Shown here piece by piece: positions 1 through 7,750 of a stretch of DNA of 14,605 nt (position 1 is its first letter; each line of letters starts with the position of its first letter). A program made the position numbers and the translations under genes. Location of the stretch: the NCBI GenBank assembly GCA_002317575.1, contig DCIH01000070.1, forward strand, positions 26,841 to 41,445. Direction: 5' to 3'. The notes under the pieces were generated by a model. It was not told where the DNA came from, made no database searches, and saw nothing but the letters and a program-made list of their open reading frames with translations. Source of the stretch: Verrucomicrobia bacterium UBA1731. GTDB lineage: Bacteria; Verrucomicrobiota; Kiritimatiellia; RFP12; UBA1067.

Positions 1-44
1 CGCCGATCCTCCGGCGTGACCAAGGTCGGAACAGGATCGAGCAT
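1..44 (-). CDS. Possible 5' end of a CDS leaving the left edge (unrecognised)
   Basis: Reading leftward from an ATG at position 44 gives an open frame of 14 codons (MLDPVPTLVTPEDR) that runs off the window. The frame is also open upstream of the ATG through the end of the neighbouring relic. I see no clear Shine-Dalgarno sequence in front of it and the peptide is too short to assign. It could equally be non-coding sequence downstream of the DUF4091-like fragment. Confidence 0.2.
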   Translation of the reverse strand, partial: MLDPVPTLVTPEDR

Positions 45-69
45 TTCACGAACTTGGTTCAGTTGGAAA

Positions 70-330
70 TCAACGGGCGTAGGCCTCGATCGTCTCGGCG
101 AGGGCGCGGCGCCAGGTGGCGATTCGCTCCGGCTCGCGCGTGAACTCCCCGAGCGACCGGACGTCGCGGACCTCCAGCAGTTCCTTCGCCTTCGCCTCGA
201 GCGGATGGCCGGGCCGCGCCTTCATGCGGCGCTCGAGCTCCATCGCGTAGGCGTAGTCCTCGAGGCCGTCGCGGTAGTTCTCGAGCCGCTGCGTCGCGAG
301 AGGCGTGCCGTCCGGACCGCAGCACGTCCA
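70..330 (-). pseudogene. C-terminal fragment of a DUF4091-type glycoside-hydrolase-like protein
   Basis: The minus-strand frame ending at TGA 70-72 reads as 86 codons with no start codon near its 5' end. It contains GPDGTPLATQRLENYRDGLE followed by DYAYAMELERR. This matches the conserved end of DUF4091 proteins, where a glycine/proline-rich loop precedes an R-L-E-x-x-R-D-G-x-E-D-Y-x-Y helix. The rest is a charged helical tail ending in ETIEAYAR. An in-frame TGA at 331-333 closes the frame upstream, and no catalytic barrel is present between here and the GH78 stop at 450. I read it as the surviving 3' end of a truncated gene. A neighbouring frame just upstream (about 330-390, GGWKTAEPEETLARARRLMD) looks coding-like but does not continue the domain, so a frameshift is possible. 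Family assignment rests on the motif only. Confidence 0.6.
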
Positions 331-449
331 TCAGCCGACGGGCGCGCGCAAGCGTCTCTTCGGGCTCGGCCGTCTTCCAGCCGCCGCGCGTTTCAGAACA
401 AACTCGCCTTCAGCGAATAGAATGTCATGGCAGCATCAATTCAACCGTA

Positions 450-2816
450 TCACATCGCGTGCTCGCCCGGATCCAGCGTCCGCGTCGTGCCGTCCGGCAG
501 GACGAGCCGGGCGCGGAGGCCGTCCGGCACCACGAACCGGTAGCGGATCTTTCCGTCCGCCCCGTACCGCCAGGACGAGACGGCCTTGCCGCCGTTCGGC
601 AGGAGGCGCGTCGCCTCGGCGAAGCCGCAGGCGCGGATCGGCTGCGGACGGAAGAGGAGCGGCGCCTCGGGACGGGTGAAGTCGATGTCGAGTCCGGCGA
701 GGCACTCGTGCAGCCAGGCGTCGACCGATCCGAACATGACGTGGTTGAAGCTGCCCTTCAGCGCATCCCACTCCTCGCAGAGGTTCGTCTGACGGCGCAG
801 CATGTGCGCATACGAAGGCGCGTTCGTCTTCGCGAGGACGTCCCAGACGACGGACGGATCGCCCGTCTCGCCCCAGGCGGCGAAGAAGGCCTGCGTGCCG
901 AGGATGCCGCACGTGAGCGCCCCGTGTGCGGCTTCCGTCTCGCGCCGCAGCGCCTCGGTGACGCGCGGACGCTCGGCGTCCGTCACGAGTCCGCAGAAGA
1001 ACGCGAGCGCGTTCGCGCCGACGCCTTCGATGCCCGTGCCCCAGCTGCCGGACGCGCGGTCGTACCACTTCCGCTCCGCGGCGAGGCGAACCGCCTCCGC
1101 CCGCGCGCGCCACCGCGCCGCGTCGTCCCTTTTGCCGAGGAGGTCGCCCATGGACGCGAGGATCGTCAGCATCCTGTTGTAATAGGCCGACGCGACCATG
1201 AACGGCTGGCCCTGCTTCCAGCGTTTGTCGCCGCGGGTCTGGGCGAGCATGTACCAGTCGCCGTAGCGCGACGGCTTGAGCGTGCCGTCGTCCAGGAGTC
1301 CCTGCGCCAGGTAGTCGGCGTAGCGGACGGCGTGCGGATAGTGCCGCGCGAGAAGCGCCTTGTCGCCGTAGCGGCGGTAGTGCTCCCAGAGGATGAAGAT
1401 GTAGCCCGCGCTCCAGCAGACGTCGCCGCGCACGCCCGCGCGCGGCGAGACGTGCGGGATGTCGCCGTTCGCGGCCTGCTGCGAGGCGATGCCGTCGAGC
1501 CAGCCCGCGTAGAAGTCGCGCAGGTCGAAGTTGTCGAGCGCCTCAGCGGCCGTGACATGCGCGTCGCCGAGCCAGCCCAGACGCTCGTCGCGCTGGGGGC
1601 AGTCCACCGGCACGCCCTGCTGCAGGCAGCTGCGCTGCGTGCGCACCGTCGCCGCGTGGAGGCGGTTCAGGAGCGGCGAGCCGCAGGCGAACGTGCCGAC
1701 GGTCGCGACGTTCGCGTGGATCTCCTCGGCCGTCACCTCGAGCGGCAGGGGCGGCCCGTCGCGCAGCTCGATCTCGACGTAGCGGAAGCCGTGGTAGGTG
1801 AAGCGCGGTGCATACTCGCCGTGCGGGGGAATGTAGAACTCGTCGAAGGAATACGCGCTCCAGTTGCTCGTCGAGTCGAGCCGGTACGGGTCGTCGGTGA
1901 CGTCCTCGGCGTAGGTGACGATGACGTGCAGCCCCTCCGACCCCGCCTTCAGGCGCACGCGTCCCGCGATGGTCTCGCCGAAGTCGTAGACGTACGTCCC
2001 GTAGGGCGACTCCGGATACGTGTAGCCGGGGATGTTCCCGAGCGTCCGCACGGCGCAGACCGCCCGCCGCGGCGGCGCGACCGGCTGCAGACGCCGCATC
2101 ACGCGGTTGTCTGGCGCGACTTGCCGCTCCAGACGCTTGACGGGCGGCGTCTTCAGCACCTGCACCGGCCGCCAGGTCTCCGGCCTCGGACGGAGGTCCG
2201 CCCGCTCGCCGTCGTAGATGCAGCTGTCCCACACGGCGCCCTTCGTCCATTCCCACGTCCCGTCCGTGACCACCGTCCGGGCCGTGCCGTCCGCGCCCGT
2301 CATCCGCAGCTCGAACGAGGCGCAGGGTATGCCCTGCCACTGCATGTGCCAGTTGCGGAAGCGCGGCGCCGGCGAGAACCAGCCGTGCGCGACCTCGACC
2401 TCCACCGTGTTCGTGCCGGCGGTGAGGAAGCCGGTCACGTCATAGCGTTTGCAGACGGCGCGGTCCTGGTACGTGGTCTTGACGGGCTTCAGGACGTGCT
2501 CGGCGTCGACCTCGCGTCCGTTGATCCGGATCTCGTAGTAGCCGAGCCCGACGCCCTCGAGCACGGCGGACGCCGGACGGGCGGGGACGACGAAGCGCTT
2601 GCGCAGGCGGACGGACGACCGGTCCCAGAACGTCTCCTTGATCGTCTTGTAGAAGGCGTCCTGCTTCTCCTGCGAATCGACGTTGTATTCGGGAATCGCC
2701 GCGGGAACCGCCTGATCGTCCCGCGCGATCCACGGCGCCCCCCAGACCGACACGCATACCAGCGCCACCACGACAGCCACAAACGCCGAATAGGCGGAAT
2801 CTTTCGCTTTCATCAT
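450..2816 (-). CDS. Secreted alpha-L-rhamnosidase, GH78
   Basis: Predicted to hydrolyse terminal alpha-L-rhamnose from plant glycans such as rhamnogalacturonan or rhamnosylated glycosides, acting outside the cytoplasm. The 788-residue product begins with a signal peptide (KAKDSAYS, then a hydrophobic stretch ending near VSVWGA). An N-terminal beta-sandwich carrying GYYEIRINGREV follows (about 70-230), then a concanavalin-like domain with YVYDFGET and YHGFRYVEIE (about 270-380). The (alpha/alpha)6 catalytic barrel starts near 385, and a C-terminal beta domain closes the protein. The GH78 signature DCPQRDERLGWLGDA lies at about 405-419. E411 is the likely general acid, with D405 and D418 nearby, and E681/E682 in CEEWDALKGSFNHVMFGS is the likely base. 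The frame can be extended to a TTG at 2846, but the ATG at 2816 (or 2813) puts the signal peptide at the N-terminus. The Shine-Dalgarno match is weak. It lies 59 bp behind the GH51 gene, probably in one transcript. Confidence 0.93.
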   Translation of the reverse strand: MMKAKDSAYSAFVAVVVALVCVSVWGAPWIARDDQAVPAAIPEYNVDSQEKQDAFYKTIKETFWDRSSVRLRKRFVVPARPASAVLEGVGLGYYEIRINGREVDAEHVLKPVKTTYQDRAVCKRYDVTGFLTAGTNTVEVEVAHGWFSPAPRFRNWHMQWQGIPCASFELRMTGADGTARTVVTDGTWEWTKGAVWDSCIYDGERADLRPRPETWRPVQVLKTPPVKRLERQVAPDNRVMRRLQPVAPPRRAVCAVRTLGNIPGYTYPESPYGTYVYDFGETIAGRVRLKAGSEGLHVIVTYAEDVTDDPYRLDSTSNWSAYSFDEFYIPPHGEYAPRFTYHGFRYVEIELRDGPPLPLEVTAEEIHANVATVGTFACGSPLLNRLHAATVRTQRSCLQQGVPVDCPQRDERLGWLGDAHVTAAEALDNFDLRDFYAGWLDGIASQQAANGDIPHVSPRAGVRGDVCWSAGYIFILWEHYRRYGDKALLARHYPHAVRYADYLAQGLLDDGTLKPSRYGDWYMLAQTRGDKRWKQGQPFMVASAYYNRMLTILASMGDLLGKRDDAARWRARAEAVRLAAERKWYDRASGSWGTGIEGVGANALAFFCGLVTDAERPRVTEALRRETEAAHGALTCGILGTQAFFAAWGETGDPSVVWDVLAKTNAPSYAHMLRRQTNLCEEWDALKGSFNHVMFGSVDAWLHECLAGLDIDFTRPEAPLLFRPQPIRACGFAEATRLLPNGGKAVSSWRYGADGKIRYRFVVPDGLRARLVLPDGTTRTLDPGEHAM

Positions 2817-2875
2817 TTCACTTGGAACTATATACTTGACTTGCAATTAAAACACAGGGGAAGAAAGACGTGCCG

Positions 2876-4732
2876 TTACGGCTCGGATCGCGCGAGCGTC
2901 ACCACGACATACGACCAGGGCAGCAAGACGATGCCGTCACGGGAGGCGGCCGTCCTGTCGACCGGCACGACGCGCTCCGGCGCGTCCGGCGTGTTGTCCG
3001 CCTCCAAAGCTCCGGAAAGCGACATCACCCGCGTCACACCGTAACGGGATCCGCCCTTCATGTCCACGCGGACCGGACGTTCCTCACCCGCGATGTTGAC
3101 CAGATGGAGAACCACGCTCTTTCCCTCGCGGTCGCGCGTCGCGGACACCGAGACCCTGTCATCGTCGGAAGCGCCGGCGATCCTCAGCTCGCGATGGGCA
3201 TCGCGCGCCATCCGCTGCGCCCAGGCACAGGGCGCCAGCCAGACCTTGTCCGGCGTGAAGAAGACGTTGCCCTGATCCCAGCCGTTGTCGTTCTGCCCGT
3301 AGGCCTGAAGCGCGTTCGCCGGACAGCTCGTCAGCACGTCAAGCCCCGCTTCGCGGATTCGCTCGAGAACGAGCGCATGGCAGAGCGCCCGTTCGAGGTT
3401 GTGCTTGTTTCCGTTCTCCTCGAAGACGGCCGCCCGCATCGTCGTCTTCGGATTCCACGTGCGGATCGCCTTCAGGAAGGTCCCGACGACCTCACGCACC
3501 TTCAGGCACTCGTCGATCGAGTAGAAGAACGGATGCAGATCCCAGTACTCGACGACGCCGTCCAGCGAACGGAAGGTCTCCTCGGCGAGTCCGTCCGGCC
3601 CCGTCCACCACGCCGCCGACGCGAAACGCAGCTTCGGATTCGCCGCCCGCATCGCCTCGACGAGCGCGCGGGTCAGCTCGCAGTACCGACGGCAGGCGGA
3701 CGCATTCGGCGCGATGCACTCCTCGTTGCCGATCTGGATGACGATCGGGATCTCATGGGCCTTCAGGTCCTCCGCCAGGCGGACCGCCTCGGCGATCTCC
3801 TCGCGCACGCCGATCGAAACGGCGCAGGGAACCTTCATCGCCGCCGCGAGACGCACGAACTCGCGCGGGCCGAATCCGCCCGAACTGTGCTGGTGCCAGA
3901 AACCGCGATACGGCTTGCGGTCGGGACCGAAGTTCTTCAGCAGATAATCGTCGGCGTTGCACATCGTACCGCCCCAACGCAGGAAGTTGATGCCTTCCTT
4001 TTCAAGACCGGCGACGATGTCCTCGCGACAGCCGAGACGTCCGTAGGCATTCGTCGGCTCGTCCGCAAGATAGGCGTCATCCACCCAAAGCCGTCCGTAG
4101 CCGAACGCCCGGATGACGAAACGCGCCTTCCGATCGGAATCCGTCGGCACGAAACGGAAATCCATCCGCTTCCACTCCTCGCCCGGCGCGGGATCGAGTT
4201 CCGCCGACGCGAGCACGCGCCGACGATCTCCGCTCTGCAGTTCGACGCGCACCGAATCGACGGCGCCGCAGGCGTAGAGACGTCCGACCATCGCCCGTCC
4301 CTTCTCGACGCGAATGCCCCAATTGCCGAGACCGGCGTTCGCCATCGCCGCCAGGGAACCGTTCGGGATCATCAGCTGCGACGCCGCGCCGCCATGGGTC
4401 TTCGTCCGGTCGTGGATCAGTTCCCCCGCCCAGCCGGACAAGGACGTCCAGCAGCGGCTCACCTCCTGACGGCATTCGATCGTCTCCCTGTCGCACGGCA
4501 CGGGCGGTTCCTCGAAGCTTTCGCCGTAGAGACGCTGCGCGTCGAGTCCGCCGTAGATCTCGTGGTTCACGTCCTCCATGCCGACACCGTAGATGTTCGG
4601 CGAGATCTTGTTCTTCACGTCGGACGGATCGACCGTCACGACGACATCCCCGAACGCACGGCCGGCGGCACCGGCGAAGAGCGCCGCAGCACCGACCGCG
4701 ACGACCGCCGCGCGTTTCACGAAAAACGTCAT
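2876..4732 (-). CDS. Secreted alpha-L-arabinofuranosidase, GH51
   Basis: Predicted to release alpha-L-arabinofuranose from arabinan or arabinoxylan. The 618-residue product has a signal peptide (MTFFVKRAAVVAVGAAALFA), then the GH51 N-terminal motif ISPNIYGVGMEDVNHEIYGG (about 44-62) and a jelly-roll carbohydrate-binding-like insert (about 95-225). The TIM barrel follows with RWGG and QIGNEE (E337 likely acid/base) and AVFEENGN (E439 likely nucleophile by alignment to the family's F-x-E). A C-terminal beta-sandwich ends at WSYVVVTLA. The ATG at 4732 is chosen for its ideal ribosome site (AAGGAGA, about 7 nt upstream) and because it starts the signal peptide. An in-frame ATG at 4780 also has AGGAG 4 nt upstream and would add a basic 16-residue leader. 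The gene precedes the GH78 gene. GNEE replaces the more usual GNE-D pattern, so substrate range could differ from characterised enzymes. Confidence 0.9.
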   Translation of the reverse strand: MTFFVKRAAVVAVGAAALFAGAAGRAFGDVVVTVDPSDVKNKISPNIYGVGMEDVNHEIYGGLDAQRLYGESFEEPPVPCDRETIECRQEVSRCWTSLSGWAGELIHDRTKTHGGAASQLMIPNGSLAAMANAGLGNWGIRVEKGRAMVGRLYACGAVDSVRVELQSGDRRRVLASAELDPAPGEEWKRMDFRFVPTDSDRKARFVIRAFGYGRLWVDDAYLADEPTNAYGRLGCREDIVAGLEKEGINFLRWGGTMCNADDYLLKNFGPDRKPYRGFWHQHSSGGFGPREFVRLAAAMKVPCAVSIGVREEIAEAVRLAEDLKAHEIPIVIQIGNEECIAPNASACRRYCELTRALVEAMRAANPKLRFASAAWWTGPDGLAEETFRSLDGVVEYWDLHPFFYSIDECLKVREVVGTFLKAIRTWNPKTTMRAAVFEENGNKHNLERALCHALVLERIREAGLDVLTSCPANALQAYGQNDNGWDQGNVFFTPDKVWLAPCAWAQRMARDAHRELRIAGASDDDRVSVSATRDREGKSVVLHLVNIAGEERPVRVDMKGGSRYGVTRVMSLSGALEADNTPDAPERVVPVDRTAASRDGIVLLPWSYVVVTLARSEP

Positions 4733-4734
4733 GA

Positions 4735-4742
4735 GAAGTCTC
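4735..4742 (-). promoter_or_regulatory. Ribosome binding site deciding the GH51 start at 4732
   Basis: On the minus strand AAGGAGA precedes ATG 4732 by about 7 nt. A second site, AGGAG (4784-4788), precedes the in-frame ATG at 4780 by 4 nt. The first is better spaced and gives the mature-length signal peptide. Confidence 0.6.
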
Positions 4743-4788
4743 CTTGATTTTTTCAGCAACTCACCTTTACGACTTACCATAACTCTCC

Positions 4789-4884
4789 TCAGAAATTTCG
4801 GAGCCAAAGGCCGAACAACCGGTCGTAGACGACGATGCCGTCATCCTCCTCGTAGAGTATCTCGTCTTCCAACAGACATTCCCG
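4789..4884 (-). pseudogene. C-terminal remnant of an AAA-type ATP-binding protein
   Basis: The minus-strand frame that ends at TGA 4789-4791 reads ECLLEDEILYEEDDGIVVYD and then RLFGLWLRNF. This is the pattern that closes many prokaryotic AAA/ATPase_2-type proteins: a winged-helix strand pair followed by D-R-x-F-x-x-W-L-R. No Walker motifs or start codon occur, because the acyltransferase gene ends at 4972, only about 90 bp upstream of the recognisable part. It therefore looks like a decayed 3' end left by a rearrangement. The stop codon lies 8 nt before the alternative GH51 start at 4780. The assignment is from motif memory over about 30 residues. Confidence 0.5.
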
Positions 4885-4971
4885 TGTGCAGCGCGCGCGG
4901 CGGGCTACTACATCAATCAACCCTGACCCTTCACGCCCCCAGTTGGTTCTGTTCCAAGTTGGTGCGGAGCT

Positions 4972-6060
4972 TCAGCGTTGCTTCAGACGCCGGCGGACGA
5001 CGAGCGCCAGCGTGATCAGCACGCCCTGGAGGATCCCCCTCTGAAAGGCGGCCCAGTTCTCGCCGACGAGATGCACGAGGCCGTGCGAAAGCTCCCAGGT
5101 GGCCTGATAGAGGATGGCGACAAGCGGTGTGTCCGCGAGCATGTACGCCGTCAGGGCGAACTGTCCGAAGAGAATGAAGATCCCCAGTCCGCGGCGGAAC
5201 CTGAGGACGTCCGTCAGGTAATAGAGGACGGCCAGGGAAATCATGCACCAGCCCATCGCCTGCGCGGTGAACGTTAGCGTGAAGATGTGCTTGATCGACG
5301 GGATGACGGGATAGGTCGCCCAGCCAAGGGCGAGGATGCCGGCGCCCAGGAGGCCGAGCCGCAGCGCCTTTCTGCTGCCGGACGCGACCTTGTCCGCCAG
5401 GATCTCCGTCGAGATCATGCCGAGCAGCGTCATGACGCCGAACATCGGAACGGTCGGATACCAGGTGTATTCGCCGACCTCCGTCGAGAATCCGAACGGA
5501 GCGCTGAAGAACGCCGCCATCTTCGTCTCGAGGATGAACGCGAGATTCCCCCGCGGCGAATAATCGCCGTAGACCGCGAGCGGAATCGTGTAGACGAGCG
5601 CAAGGACGACCGGCATCGTCCACCGCACCCAGCGCACGCGGATCAGCAGCACGAGCGCGGCGATCACGTAGCCGCAGGCGATCGTCTGCAGCGTGTTGTC
5701 GAAGAGGCGGATCTTGGACATCTCCAGCGACAGGAGATTGCCCTGTGCGATCATGCCACAGGCCCACAACTGGGCGAACCGGACCGCGAGATGCTTCCAG
5801 AACGCCGCCGTGGGACGCCCGTCCTTCAGCCGTCGGCCGAGCGCGAACGGAACGGCCGCGCCGCACATGAAGATGAACATCGGCATGACGATGTCGATGA
5901 CGTGGAAGAGACCCCACCGGTGCATCAGCTGCTCGTTGAAGGCGGCGGACGGGAAGCCCAGTTTGGCATGCGCCGTCCCGAGGATGCCGCAAAGGACCGT
6001 CAGGAAGAAGATGTCGAGTCCGCGGAGGAGATCGAGGGAATAGAGTCTCTCGTTTTGCAT
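4972..6060 (-). CDS. Membrane acyltransferase, HGSNAT / DUF5009 family
   Basis: An integral-membrane protein of 362 residues related to heparan-alpha-glucosaminide N-acetyltransferase, a family thought to move an acetyl group across the membrane to an amino sugar. It opens with RLYSLDLLRGLDIFFLT, the family's N-terminal signature. Next come a conserved HRWGLFHVIDIVMPMFIFMC segment (about 48-67), FDNTLQTIACGYVIA (about 120-134) and YTWYPTVPMFGVMTLLGM. There are roughly ten hydrophobic spans, and a basic tail (VRRRLKQR) ends the protein. The family is typically about 360-400 residues in bacteria, so it looks complete. The ATG at 6060 is the only start that keeps the signature at the N-terminus; GAAAGA is a weak ribosome site. 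A 23-bp tandem duplication spans the start. It sits between exported glycosidases, which suggests a role with released or surface amino sugars, but the substrate is unknown. Confidence 0.85.
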   Translation of the reverse strand: MQNERLYSLDLLRGLDIFFLTVLCGILGTAHAKLGFPSAAFNEQLMHRWGLFHVIDIVMPMFIFMCGAAVPFALGRRLKDGRPTAAFWKHLAVRFAQLWACGMIAQGNLLSLEMSKIRLFDNTLQTIACGYVIAALVLLIRVRWVRWTMPVVLALVYTIPLAVYGDYSPRGNLAFILETKMAAFFSAPFGFSTEVGEYTWYPTVPMFGVMTLLGMISTEILADKVASGSRKALRLGLLGAGILALGWATYPVIPSIKHIFTLTFTAQAMGWCMISLAVLYYLTDVLRFRRGLGIFILFGQFALTAYMLADTPLVAILYQATWELSHGLVHLVGENWAAFQRGILQGVLITLALVVRRRLKQR

Positions 6061-6087
6061 CTTAAGAGTCTTTCGTTTTGTATCTTA
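6042..6087. repeat. 23-bp tandem duplication across the acyltransferase start codon
   Basis: Positions 6042-6064 and 6065-6087 are adjacent 23-bp copies differing at two bases (6049/6072 and 6058/6081). The left copy carries the ATG at 6060 and the first codons of the acyltransferase. In the other copy the equivalent codon is ATA, and because 23 is not a multiple of three it would be out of frame. The duplicated copy now forms the region where the ribosome binding site should lie. Confidence 0.85.
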
Positions 6088-6119
6088 TCGGCATGACACT
6101 TCACGCATAGCCGTGCCCG

Positions 6120-7403
6120 TCACTTCGTCATGACGAGGATCGCCTCGGCGGAGGCGAGCGGGAGGCGGACAAAACCGTCGGCTTCGGGCGTGGCGTCGCA
6201 AAAGCCCGTCGGACGAAGCACGCGGAAGGCGCCAGTCGGCTTGAAGACGAGCGTCTTCCGCGGCGCGCCGGCGTCGTGCGGATCGTCCGAGGCGACCGCG
6301 AGAAACGCAGCGCCCTCGCCCCGACGCGCCCTCATCTCGCCGACGACGAGTCGACCGCCTTCCGCGACGGAAATGTCCTTGAAGGCCGCAAGGTCGAGCG
6401 CCTTCTTCGAAATGTCGAATCCGAGTTTGTGCGTCGCGACGTTGCGGTAGCGCATGTAGTCGGGACCGAGCGCGTGCAGTTCGCGGTTGACGGTCTTCAG
6501 GATGAAGTACTCGTACTCGTTCGTCGTTCCGTCCGGATTCACCACGTTATGCGTCCACCAGCCCTTCATCCAGCATGCCCAGTTGATGACCTCGGCACCG
6601 TACGCGAGCGCGGTGAACGCCTGGAACCGCAGACGGTTCGGAGACATGTGGTATGTCTCGAAGACATTGTTGACCTGCGGGATGTACCAGAACGAGCGCC
6701 CCGTCTTGCGGCAGCTTGCGGCGACGGTCTCGAAGTTGTCGTACATCTTCGCGAGGAAGGAATCGAAATTCTGGGGGCGCGCCGAATAGACGTAAAAGTC
6801 GTAGCTCAGGTAGTCGAGGGGGATTGCCGCGGCGTAGCGGTCAATATGTTCGCCGTAGGTGGCCGTGCCGAGCTGACTGAGCTGCTGCGCGTCCGTGTTC
6901 TTCGTGACCTGCGCGTAGTTCGGATACAGGTTCAGGTACGGCACAACGCCCTTCGGCAGGTGCTTGCGGACCTCGGGAATGAGCCGCGCGTAGTACGGAA
7001 ACTCCAGCGCCGACGGCTCGTCGCCGACGTCGACCATCCAGATCGCCGGATGATCCTTGAACGCCTTTGCGGCTTTCACGTACTCGGCAAGGGGATGCAT
7101 CTTCTCGAGCTGTCCCGCATGGCGTCCGTCACCTCCGCCCCACCCCGGAAACACGCCCGTCGCGACGCAGCCGATGCCGTGCCGGGCGAGCAAGTCAAGC
7201 GCCTCGCGGCGATCGGCATCCACGCCGAAGACGAAGTCGATGCCGCAGTCCTTCATCGCCTTCACATGCGCCTCGGTCTGCGCGACGGGATGCAGGTAGT
7301 AGGTGCCGATCTGCAACTTCGCACGATCCATGCGCGATTCCGCGGCCTCCGCCGCGACGGCCGCCATCACGACAAGCGCGCACGCCAGTTTTTCAATTTG
7401 CAC
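6120..7403 (-). CDS. Secreted TIM-barrel glycoside-hydrolase-like protein, family not recognised
   Basis: The 427-residue product starts at a GTG with AGAAGGGA 7-8 nt upstream and has a signal peptide (VQIEKLACALVVMAAVAAEA). The body reads as a glycosidase barrel. The first strand is KLQIGTYYLHP, and a likely catalytic strand is IWMVDVGDEPS with E129 as candidate acid. Later strands include VVPYLNLYPNY, LDYLSYDFYVYS and FWYIPQVNN, and INWACWMKGWW is aromatic-rich. A beta-sandwich tail begins near 320. The D-E-P motif after a barrel strand recalls GH42/DUF4434-like clans, but I cannot name the family and no second catalytic glutamate is obvious. The frame extends further upstream to 7442, but the GTG explains both the ribosome site and the signal peptide. 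It leads the left half of the cluster (acyltransferase, GH51, GH78). Function is inferred from fold and company. Confidence 0.7.
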   Translation of the reverse strand: MQIEKLACALVVMAAVAAEAAESRMDRAKLQIGTYYLHPVAQTEAHVKAMKDCGIDFVFGVDADRREALDLLARHGIGCVATGVFPGWGGGDGRHAGQLEKMHPLAEYVKAAKAFKDHPAIWMVDVGDEPSALEFPYYARLIPEVRKHLPKGVVPYLNLYPNYAQVTKNTDAQQLSQLGTATYGEHIDRYAAAIPLDYLSYDFYVYSARPQNFDSFLAKMYDNFETVAASCRKTGRSFWYIPQVNNVFETYHMSPNRLRFQAFTALAYGAEVINWACWMKGWWTHNVVNPDGTTNEYEYFILKTVNRELHALGPDYMRYRNVATHKLGFDISKKALDLAAFKDISVAEGGRLVVGEMRARRGEGAAFLAVASDDPHDAGAPRKTLVFKPTGAFRVLRPTGFCDATPEADGFVRLPLASAEAILVMTK

Positions 7404-7550
7404 ATTCACTTCCCTTCTGCACGGCATCCCGAACAGCGGCATGTCACCATGTATTCAATCTTGTTCTCTCGTTCGCGCATGCACATAACCATGAGAACGA
7501 AACCCGCCGTTCCCCACCCAGCGCCGATTCGTTCCTCAAAAACTGAGCGC

Positions 7551-7559
7551 ATTGTACCA
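7551..7559 (-). promoter_or_regulatory. Candidate extended -10 promoter for the leftward half of the cluster
   Basis: The minus strand reads TGGTACAAT, a TACAAT -10 box preceded by an extended TG. At 16-18 bp upstream there is no good -35 (GTACAC at best). Transcription would begin near 7544 and leave a leader of about 140 nt before the GTG at 7403. No known riboswitch was recognised in that leader. The same TGGTAnAAT pattern occurs before purE and before the PHP gene. Confidence 0.5.
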
Positions 7560-7600
7560 TAAAATTTCCAAGCGTGTACGCATGCGGAGCGGGCGGGCGT

Positions 7601-7735
7601 TCAGTCTGCGGAACCGTCGCGGCGCCTTCGTCCTTCGAGACGGCGATCGTGATCGGCGCGCGCCCGGTCGAAGTCCTTGCCATGAGCGGCCAACGCCGCC
7701 AAAACCGCAACGCTCACGCCAAGCTCCGTTTTCAT
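7601..7735 (-). CDS. Small ORF with signal-peptide-like start, probably a gene remnant
   Basis: The ATG at 7735 lies 15 nt after the PIN toxin stop, behind a purine-rich GAGAGAAAAAACG. It encodes 44 residues beginning MKTELGVSVAVLAALAAHGK, which resembles an export signal. The rest is a highly basic run without recognisable domains. In the next frame the sequence reads RAPITIAVSKDEGAATVPQT and stays open much longer, so this may be the frameshifted 5' end of a lost exported enzyme. A small secreted peptide cannot be excluded. Confidence 0.35.
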   Translation of the reverse strand: MKTELGVSVAVLAALAAHGKDFDRARADHDRRLEGRRRRDGSAD

Positions 7736-7750
7736 CGTTTTTTCTCTCAG

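Noticed and set aside
385..427. Short ORF MTFYSLKASLF and a small hairpin after the GH78 stop
   Set aside because: The ORF is 11 codons without a ribosome site, and the hairpin has a 4-bp stem without a clean U-run. It is not supportable as a peptide or terminator.
459..3044. 861-codon plus-strand open frame, and a similar one at 2870-4747
   Set aside because: Antisense shadows of the GH78 and GH51 genes, with low-complexity basic composition and no recognisable motif.
4938..4958. CCCAGTTGGTT-like sequence shared with 8580-8590 and loosely with 52-67
   Set aside because: Only 11 bases match exactly and no consistent inverted ends or target duplication are present. It is compatible with chance.
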